This document shows positions 7,332 through 11,992 of a DNA stretch of 11,992 bases, in pieces (the first letter of the stretch is position 1; each line of letters starts with the position of its first letter). Position numbers and translations under genes: made by a program. The stretch is from an uncultured Anaerosacchariphilus sp. (GTDB taxonomy: Bacteria; Bacillota; Clostridia; Lachnospirales; Lachnospiraceae). The notes under the pieces are model-generated. The model saw only the letters and a list, made by a program, of their open reading frames with translations. It had not been told where the DNA came from and made no database searches. The stretch covers positions 1 through 11,992 of the forward strand of contig CAKROP010000036.1 in assembly GCA_934373375.1 (NCBI GenBank), in the 5' to 3' direction.

Positions 7332-8411
7332 ATGTTAAAAGAGAACAGAGTAAAACGTGTGCTGGATGCGTTAAAGGAAATGGGCTTAAGTCAGATGCTG
7401 ATCGTGGATCCCATGTCCATCTACTATCTGACCGGCGTATACATCGCGCCCTTCGAGCGTTTCTACGCCCTGTATCTGCGGGCGGACGGAAAGCATGTGT
7501 ATTTCCTGAACAAGCTGTTTACCGTACCGGAGGAGGTAGGCGTGGAGAAGGTCTGGTATGACGATACGGATCCGGCAGCCGAGATTGTGGCGAAGTATCT
7601 GGATCCCAATCAGACACTGGGCGTGGATAAGGATCTGACCGCCCGTTTCCTGCTTCCGCTGATGGAGATGAAGGCAGCCACAGGCTTTGTGAATGCATCT
7701 CTGGCCGTGGACAAAACACGCGGCGTCAAGGATGCCGGGGAGCAGGAGCTGATGCGCGTCTCTTCTGATATCAATGATAAAGCCATTGCGAAGTTTAAGA
7801 CCCTGATTCATGAGGGCGTCACCGAGAAAGAGGTGGCTGAGCAGACCCTGAAAATCTATCAGGATCTGGGAGCCGACGGCTTTTCCTTCGAGCCCCTGGT
7901 GGCTTTTGGAGCAAATGCGGCGGATCCCCATCACGCGCCGGACGATACTGTGGTGAAGCCGGGCGACTGCGTGCTCTTTGACGTAGGCTGCATCAAGGAT
8001 GGCTATTGCTCTGACATGACCCGTACCTTCTACTACAAGGAGGCCAGCGAGCAGCATCAGCTTGTATACAATACGGTGCGCCGGGCCAACGAGGCCGCTA
8101 TCGCGAAAATCAAGCCGGGTATTCCGCTCTGCGAGCTGGACAAGACAGCCCGGGATCTGATTACCGAGGCAGGCTACGGTCCTTATTTCACCCATCGTCT
8201 GGGCCATTTTATCGGCCTCGGCGAGCATGAGTTCGGCGACGTTTCCTCCGTGAACACGGATAAGGCCGTACCGGGTATGATTTTCTCCATCGAACCGGGT
8301 ATCTACCTGACCGGAGACACCGGCGTCCGGGTGGAGGATCTGGTGCTGGTGACTGAAGACGGCTGCGAGGTGCTGAACCATTATCCGAAGGAACTGGAGA
8401 TCATCGGTTAA
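7332..8411 (+). CDS. M24 family metallopeptidase, aminopeptidase P-like (Xaa-Pro peptidase)
   Basis: Cytoplasmic two-metal peptidase of the creatinase/aminopeptidase P fold; members cut next to proline (Xaa-Pro dipeptides, or N-terminal Xaa before Pro). The start at 7332 is preferred: AGAGGAGA (7316-7323) is 8 bases upstream and gives 359 residues starting MLKENRVKR. An ATG at 7308, directly after the permease stop, would add 8 residues but lacks a good ribosome site. Residues 1-125 form the creatinase-type N-domain; 135-355 form the catalytic domain. All five metal ligands are visible: Asp217 (LFDVG), Asp228 (SDMTR), His292 (LGHFIGLGEHE), Glu321 (SIEPGIY) and Glu335 (VRVEDLV); the DPHHAP segment (198-203) and His299 fit catalytic positions. 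No signal peptide. Being in the transport operon, it likely hydrolyses imported peptides. Prolidase versus aminopeptidase P cannot be separated by eye. Confidence 0.9.
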   Translation: MLKENRVKRVLDALKEMGLSQMLIVDPMSIYYLTGVYIAPFERFYALYLRADGKHVYFLNKLFTVPEEVGVEKVWYDDTDPAAEIVAKYLDPNQTLGVDKDLTARFLLPLMEMKAATGFVNASLAVDKTRGVKDAGEQELMRVSSDINDKAIAKFKTLIHEGVTEKEVAEQTLKIYQDLGADGFSFEPLVAFGANAADPHHAPDDTVVKPGDCVLFDVGCIKDGYCSDMTRTFYYKEASEQHQLVYNTVRRANEAAIAKIKPGIPLCELDKTARDLITEAGYGPYFTHRLGHFIGLGEHEFGDVSSVNTDKAVPGMIFSIEPGIYLTGDTGVRVEDLVLVTEDGCEVLNHYPKELEIIG

Positions 8412-8423
8412 GGAGAAATGAAA

Positions 8424-8993
8424 ATGAATCCGATAGCTACTTTATATATGAAAAACGGAAAAAAGATTGTGATTGAGCTTCTGCCCGAGGCAGCACCCAA
8501 CACGGTAAACAGCTTCATCTACGTGGCCTCCCGCGGTCTTATGGATTACCACGCCATCCAGCGCATCGTTCCGGGCAGCTGGATTGACGTAAGCTACACC
8601 GCCTTCGGTAAAAAGGAAGCCCGGTATCTGATTCCCAACGAATTTGAGCTTCACCCGGAGATCACACCCCTGGATTCCCATCCGGGCGCAGTCTGCATGG
8701 GCGGCTACGGCGCGGACGGCCTGGCCTCCTGCGAGTTCTTCTTCCCCCTGCGGGACTGCCCCGACCATAAGGGCGTCTATCCGGTCTTCGGCCGCGTCCT
8801 GGAAGGCATGGACGAAATCTACCGCCTGGAAAAGGTAAAAACCGTCCCCGTAGACTTTCCCATTCCCGGCGTGGAAGTGAACGAGCCCGTGGAACCGGAA
8901 ATCATCGACCGTGTAGAGCTGGAGCTCCACGGTCAGACCTACCCGGAGCCGATCCGCATGAAGGAGCAGAAGCTGCCGCCCTGCTGGAAATAA
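8424..8993 (+). CDS. Cyclophilin-like peptidyl-prolyl isomerase family protein, divergent active site
   Basis: Small cytoplasmic cyclophilin-fold protein, 189 residues, without signal peptide. The start at 8424 is preferred because AAGGAG (8410-8415), which overlaps the peptidase stop, is 8 bases away; an ATG at 8418 is too close. The fold is recognised from the N-terminal IVIELLPEAAPNTVNSFIY (15-33), EFFF (104-107) and PVFGRVLEGMDEI (120-132). Aligned by eye to human cyclophilin A, Arg55 is kept (Arg47 in QRIVPG) and Phe113 is kept (Phe106). Phe60 is Ser52, Gln63 is Asp55, Gln111 is Glu104, Trp121 is Asp114 and His126 is Tyr119 (Tyr also occurs in E. coli PpiA). The isomerase activity is therefore uncertain. 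A C-terminal tail of about 50 residues goes beyond the usual core. It is the last gene before a strong terminator. Confidence 0.82.
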   Translation: MNPIATLYMKNGKKIVIELLPEAAPNTVNSFIYVASRGLMDYHAIQRIVPGSWIDVSYTAFGKKEARYLIPNEFELHPEITPLDSHPGAVCMGGYGADGLASCEFFFPLRDCPDHKGVYPVFGRVLEGMDEIYRLEKVKTVPVDFPIPGVEVNEPVEPEIIDRVELELHGQTYPEPIRMKEQKLPPCWK

Positions 8994-9004
8994 AGAGAAC
9001 ACAG

Positions 9005-9047
9005 AAAAAGCGGCGATACCGAGGAAGAATCCGGTATCGCCGTTTTT
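9005..9047 (+). terminator. Intrinsic terminator closing the peptide operon
   Basis: An 11-base perfect stem, CGGCGATACCG (9011-9021) with CGGTATCGCCG (9032-9042), has a 10-base loop and a TTTTT tail (9043-9047). An AAAAAG run precedes the stem, so it can also act in the opposite direction. It begins 11 bases after the cyclophilin gene stop. Confidence 0.92.
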
Positions 9048-9078
9048 GCTTATATAAACAGGCTACTATAGGAAAAAT

Positions 9079-9177
9079 AAAAACGTCGCAAAACTTGCAT
9101 TAATAGATATTAAAAACGTCGCAAAAATGATTGAAATATAGTGGAAAAACGTCGCAGAGCTGGTTATAATAAATATT
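9079..9177 (+). repeat. Three direct repeats of AAAAACGTCGCA at exact 33-base spacing
   Basis: The 12-base core is identical at 9079-9090, 9112-9123 and 9145-9156, so each unit is 33 bases (9079-9111, 9112-9144, 9145-9177). Units 1 and 3 match at 26 of 33 positions and both end in ATATT; unit 2 diverges outside the core. The third copy fills the space between the -35 and -10 boxes of the promoter of the following gene. An operator array for a DNA-binding protein, possibly autoregulatory, is the simplest reading. It resembles no CRISPR repeat or transposon end that I know. Confidence 0.85.
9142..9170 (+). promoter_or_regulatory. Promoter of the AAA/DUF4143 gene, overlapped by the third repeat
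   Basis: TGGAAA (9142-9147) and a perfect TATAAT (9165-9170) are 17 bases apart. Transcription would start near 9177, leaving a leader of about 29 bases with AGGAGG at 9193-9198. The weak -35 box and the repeat core (9145-9156) inside the spacer suggest control by a protein bound to the repeats. A further -10-like TATAGT lies at 9137-9142. Confidence 0.6.
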
Positions 9178-9205
9178 AAAGGAATGAAGAACAGGAGGCA
9201 GACAG

Positions 9206-10564
9206 ATGCTGAAACGTGAAATAGACAGCCGACTGCGGGAGTGGAAAGCAGATAAAAACCACAAGGCGTTATTGCTTACCGGAGCACGGCAGATAGGAAA
9301 AACCTACAGTGTACGAAAATTTGCGGAACAGGAATATGAAAATTTTGTAGAAATAAATTTCATTGAAAATGAATCTGCGCAAGATATATTTTCAGATGTC
9401 TCTAATGTAGACATGATTATTACGAATCTTACTGCGTATACAGGTCGGAAGCTGGAACCGGGTAAGACCCTGATTTTCCTGGATGAGATACAGGAATGTC
9501 CAAAAGCCAGAACAGCGATTAAATTTCTGGTGGATGACGGCAGATTTGACTATATAGAGTCGGGCTCTCTTCTGGGCGTCCGTTATAAAGAAGTAAAATC
9601 CTATCCGGTAGGGTATGAGACTATTTTACAGATGTATCCGATGAACTTTCGGGAATTTCTGTACGCAAACGGGGTACAGGAAAGTACGCTGGAATATCTG
9701 GAAGAGGCGTATAAAAAGGTTACGCCTGTGAGTGAAAGCGTTCATAGAACGATGAAACAGCTTTTTCAATATTATGTGATTGTGGGCGGCATGCCGGATG
9801 TGGTACAGCGTTTTGTGGATACCCATGACATCGGACAGGTGGTAGAGACCCAGAAAAGCATTCTGGAATTATACAGACAGGATATCAGTAAATACGCGCT
9901 CAATGATAAAGCCAAAATTAAAGAAATTTTTGACCGGATTCCATCGGAATTGAATGATAAAAATAAACGGTTTGTTCTGGCTGATATTTCAAAGAGCGCA
10001 AGAATGGAACGATATGAAAACAGCTTTCTGTGGTTGAAGGACGCAGGTGTGGCGCTTCCATGTTACAATGTGACAGAACCGACTGTGCCGCTCCGAGTGA
10101 ATGAAAAGCATAATTTATTTAAGCTGTTTTTGTCGGATACGGGATTACTCTGCGCAGCCAGTCTGGAGAATGTGCAGTTTGAAATTTTAAAAGGGAACCT
10201 GGATGTAAATATGGGAAGTATTTTGGAAAATACATTTGCTCAGATATTAACCGCAAACGGATTTTCACTGAGATATTTTGATAAAAAGGGAAAATGTGAA
10301 CTGGATTTTGTAGTTCAAAAGGGAAGCCGGATTTATCCGTTGGAAATCAAATCCGGAAAATCCTATAAAGAGCATGCGGCTTTAAATTATGCATTGAATG
10401 GACAAACGTGGGAGCTTTCGGAAGGCTTGGTATTCTGCGAGGGAAATGTAGAAAAAGAGGATAGAATTATTTACTATCCATGGTACATGGCGATGTTTCT
10501 GAAAGCGCCCCGGATAAAACGGGGATGGACAGTAGAAGTGGATTTGTCGGGATTGGAAATATAA
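9206..10564 (+). CDS. AAA_14/DUF4143 family ATPase with PD-(D/E)XK-like C-terminal domain
   Basis: Cytoplasmic ATP-binding protein of a widespread family whose biological role is not established. AGGAGG 7 bases before the ATG fixes the start. The 452 residues are full length. N-terminal AAA domain: Walker A GARQIGKT (26-33), Walker B LIFLDEIQ (89-96, Asp93-Glu94) and a sensor-like ESGS (118-121). The middle part (about 145-330) is helical, including YYVIVGGMPDVV (189-200), a family hallmark. The C-terminal DUF4143 domain keeps a nuclease-like pattern: Glu341, Asp367 (in ELDF), Glu380 and Lys382 (in LEIKSGKS). The gene is visibly more AT-rich than its neighbours, uses many AT-ending codons, has its own promoter and repeats, and sits between two terminators, which suggests horizontal acquisition. 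Proposed roles in the literature for relatives (defence, mobile-element functions) are unproven; none is shown here. Confidence 0.88.
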   Translation: MLKREIDSRLREWKADKNHKALLLTGARQIGKTYSVRKFAEQEYENFVEINFIENESAQDIFSDVSNVDMIITNLTAYTGRKLEPGKTLIFLDEIQECPKARTAIKFLVDDGRFDYIESGSLLGVRYKEVKSYPVGYETILQMYPMNFREFLYANGVQESTLEYLEEAYKKVTPVSESVHRTMKQLFQYYVIVGGMPDVVQRFVDTHDIGQVVETQKSILELYRQDISKYALNDKAKIKEIFDRIPSELNDKNKRFVLADISKSARMERYENSFLWLKDAGVALPCYNVTEPTVPLRVNEKHNLFKLFLSDTGLLCAASLENVQFEILKGNLDVNMGSILENTFAQILTANGFSLRYFDKKGKCELDFVVQKGSRIYPLEIKSGKSYKEHAALNYALNGQTWELSEGLVFCEGNVEKEDRIIYYPWYMAMFLKAPRIKRGWTVEVDLSGLEI

Positions 10565-10575
10565 GAAATCATAAG

Positions 10576-10625
10576 ACGGACTGACAGATAGGATGCAGAG
10601 GATATCCTGTCTGCCAGTCTGTTTT
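10576..10625 (+). terminator. Intrinsic terminator after the AAA/DUF4143 gene, between convergent genes
   Basis: GACTGACAGATAGGAT (10579-10594) pairs with ATCCTGTCTGCCAGTC (10604-10619) except for one A-C mismatch and one G-T wobble. Three further pairs extend the base of the stem, and TTTT follows at 10622-10625. On the minus strand the hairpin is followed by GATTTCTTAT, so it may also end transcription of the opposing gene that stops at 10647, though less well. Confidence 0.8.
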
Positions 10626-10646
10626 CAAAATTGCAAGATATATAGA

Positions 10647-11465
10647 TTAGTAGCACTTTTGGCAGGGACTTAATCCCCGGGACAGGGCGTCATCCAGGGT
10701 GGTCTCGTAATAGGTGCCGTTTCCGCATTTATGGTTGTGGTATTTACTGCCGGTTCTGGTAATCAGTACGGTCTGGGAATTGGTGACACCGGAGCCTGCA
10801 GAGCGGGAGGAACCGGAGGAGACGGCGGCGGAGGAAGATGAAGCAGCAGAGGACTGGCTGGAAGCAGACTGTGCTTTTTTCAGTTTGTCCTGCGCCTGGG
10901 TTAGTTCTGACTGAGACTGGGAAAGCTGATCCTTAGTCTGTTTAAGCTCTGTTTGTACTTTTGATAAAGAATTTTGAGTCTCTTCAAGTTGAGACTGCAA
11001 ATCAGAGATTTCCGTTTCCTTATCGGCAAGAGCCTTTTCTACGGCCTGGTTGATTTGTTCCTGTAAAGCGGCTTCTGCCTGCGTGTCGGCATCCGGATCC
11101 TTCACCTCCAGGAGCGCGATATTGCTGAGCGCGGAGCCATTTGTGGATTTAACACAAAGAGCAGTTGTGCCGGCGGTATCCCTGGCAGTTACAATGAGTT
11201 CATTATCAGAATCGCCCTTTTCCACATCAAGGAGCGAATCATCGTAAACCAGAGACAGCTCTGAAAAGGAAGTGCTGTCCGGCGTCATTTCCAGATGGAG
11301 CGTCGCGGATTCCTCATAAACCAGCGCTTCTGTGGGAATATCCGAAAGCGTGATAGAAGACGGGCCTTCCGATGGATTCAGGATGGCGGAAATAAGGGCG
11401 AGGGCAAAGAATCCGCCGAAGATGCGCAGGGGCCATTTCACCCATTTCTTTTGATACCATTTCAT
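10647..11465 (-). CDS. Membrane-anchored coiled-coil protein with Ig-like domain and Cys/His C-terminal motif; function unknown
   Basis: I do not recognise a named gene. The start at 11465 (minus strand) is chosen because AAGGGA lies 7 bases upstream; a longer reading to 11588 passes through AT-rich promoter sequence. The 272-residue product has a basic N-terminus and one membrane helix (about 12-29), so the rest is probably outside the cell. Residues 35-122 look like a beta-rich, bacterial Ig-like domain (DTAGTTALCVKSTNG, SNIALLEV). Residues 128-198 form a strong heptad-like coiled coil rich in Gln, Glu and Lys. Residues 199-228 are a Ser/Ala/Gly linker. The end holds KYHNHKCGNG (241-250) and LSRGLSPCQKCY (261-272): His243, His245, Cys247, Cys268 and Cys271 resemble the short metal-binding-like tails (YHxxxC...PCxxC) seen on assorted secreted Firmicute proteins. 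Metal binding is inference. It is divergent from the response regulator gene. Confidence 0.82.
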   Translation of the reverse strand: MKWYQKKWVKWPLRIFGGFFALALISAILNPSEGPSSITLSDIPTEALVYEESATLHLEMTPDSTSFSELSLVYDDSLLDVEKGDSDNELIVTARDTAGTTALCVKSTNGSALSNIALLEVKDPDADTQAEAALQEQINQAVEKALADKETEISDLQSQLEETQNSLSKVQTELKQTKDQLSQSQSELTQAQDKLKKAQSASSQSSAASSSSAAVSSGSSRSAGSGVTNSQTVLITRTGSKYHNHKCGNGTYYETTLDDALSRGLSPCQKCY

Positions 11466-11498
11466 TTGTAAATCCCTTCTTTCGTAATAGATAGTTTT

Positions 11499-11527
11499 AT
11501 TATAACAAATAAATACGAATAACAACG
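11499..11527 (-). promoter_or_regulatory. Probable promoter of the minus-strand coiled-coil gene
   Basis: On the minus strand a perfect TATAAT lies at 11504-11499, about 34 bases before the start codon. The -35 box is unclear: CGTTGT at 17-base spacing (11527-11522) and TTGTTA at 15-base spacing (11525-11520) are both weak. This may be an activator-dependent promoter. The surrounding 11510-11550 is strongly A/T rich. Confidence 0.45.
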
Positions 11528-11534
11528 AAAAAAT

Positions 11535-11563
11535 CAGACAAAAAAAGAAAACTATGTTAGAAT
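11535..11563 (+). promoter_or_regulatory. Probable promoter of the response regulator gene
   Basis: CAGACA (11535-11540) and TAGAAT (11558-11563) are 17 bases apart, with TG at 11555-11556 forming an extended -10. Transcription would start near 11570, giving a leader of about 38 bases. It lies back to back with the minus-strand promoter in a 142-base divergent intergenic region. Confidence 0.5.
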
Positions 11564-11607
11564 AAACATGATTTTCAGAAACGGACAACCATCAGGGAGG
11601 CGAAGGC

Positions 11608-11992
11608 TTGACAAACATACTTCTGGTCGAGGACGACCCGGCGATTATTGAAAATTTGAGCGCGGTGCTGAAGGCGGAGGGCTTTCAGGTACGGGCGGAA
11701 GCGGGGCAGAGGGAGGCTCTGGCGGCGCTGGAAGAGGAAAAATTTGATTTGCTGTTGCTGGATGTGTCCCTGCAAAATGGAAATGGGTTCGCGGTGTGCT
11801 CGGCGGTGAAGGCGGAGTCGGATACGCCGGTGATTTTTCTGACGGCTTCGGGGGATGAGTTCAGCGTGGTGACCGGGCTGGATCTGGGCGCGGAGGATTA
11901 TATCAGCAAGCCTTTTCGGCCAAGAGAATTGATTTCACGGATTCGGAGCGTGCTGCGCCGGTGCGGGAAAACCCAGTCGATTGTGGAAATTG
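11608..11992 (+). CDS. Two-component response regulator, receiver domain (3' truncated by window end)
   Basis: A cytoplasmic receiver that would be phosphorylated by a partner sensor kinase, probably encoded just beyond the window. TTG at 11608 is the start: GGGAGG (11595-11600) is 7 bases upstream, and no ATG or GTG lies between it and the in-frame stop at 11569. The 128 visible residues cover the whole receiver domain: ILLVEDD (4-10) with acidic Asp9-Asp10, phospho-acceptor Asp52 in LLLLDVSL, Thr79 (FLTAS), and Lys101 in DYISKPF (97-103). FRPRELISRIRSVLRR (103-118) is the link typical of the OmpR/PhoB class, so a winged-helix DNA-binding domain should follow. Regulators of this style often pair with a kinase and a peptide-antibiotic-type ABC transporter in Clostridia; that context is not visible here. 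Confidence 0.9.
   Translation, partial: MTNILLVEDDPAIIENLSAVLKAEGFQVRAEAGQREALAALEEEKFDLLLLDVSLQNGNGFAVCSAVKAESDTPVIFLTASGDEFSVVTGLDLGAEDYISKPFRPRELISRIRSVLRRCGKTQSIVEI

Noticed and set aside
8236..8244. A further copy of the repeat core (GCGACGTTT, complement of AAACGTCGC) inside the peptidase gene
   Set aside because: It is explained by the codons for Gly-Asp-Val, lacks the flanking A-run and the 33-base spacing, and is isolated.
7386..8381. 331-codon antisense frame over the peptidase gene
   Set aside because: The same codon-bias effect; no recognisable motif, while the + strand has all five metal ligands of an M24 peptidase.
9079..9177. CRISPR-like reading of the three repeats
   Set aside because: A 12-base repeat with 21-base intervals is too short, two of the three intervals are related to each other, there are only three copies, and no cas gene is near; a promoter-operator explanation fits better.

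Overview
The window looks like chromosome of a gut Clostridia, most likely a Lachnospiraceae relative. The evidence is a GC-rich Firmicute codon style, strong AGGAGG-type ribosome binding sites, a surface protein with discoidin and FIVAR domains and a QTGD-type sorting tail, a LAAC lipobox on the solute-binding protein, and an OmpR-type regulator starting with TTG. The assignment rests on gene style only; no marker gene is present.

Layout. (1) 2-1327: the C-terminal end of a large cell-surface protein, followed by a long hairpin. (2) 1473-9047: one transcriptional block for peptide uptake and use. It has its own promoter and then, all on the + strand, two transporter ATPases, a lipoprotein peptide-binding protein, two permeases, an Xaa-Pro-type metallopeptidase and a cyclophilin-like protein, ending at a strong intrinsic terminator. 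The gene order (D-F-A-B-C) differs from the textbook A-B-C-D-F order. An intrinsic terminator and a structured leader lie between the binding-protein gene and the permease genes. (3) 9048-10625: an AT-rich single-gene cassette coding for an AAA ATPase/DUF4143 protein. Three copies of a 12-base repeat, at an exact 33-base period, precede it and overlap its promoter. Terminators flank it on both sides. (4) 10647-11992: a minus-strand gene for a membrane-anchored coiled-coil protein with a Cys/His C-terminal motif, divergent from a two-component response regulator that runs off the end of the window.

How the genes work together. The binding protein captures short peptides outside the cell, the two permeases form the channel, and the two ATPases drive import. 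The co-transcribed metallopeptidase would then release amino acids, plausibly from peptides with proline at the second position, in the cytoplasm. The cyclophilin-like protein may relate to the proline bond, but its active site is partly altered.

The most interesting unexplained signal is the 33-base-periodic repeat array in front of the DUF4143 gene. No stretch longer than 300 bases lacks a gene. The larger gaps (1328-1577, 5228-5451, 8994-9205 and 11466-11607) hold the regulatory elements listed below. I saw no rRNA, tRNA, CRISPR array, transposase or attachment site.
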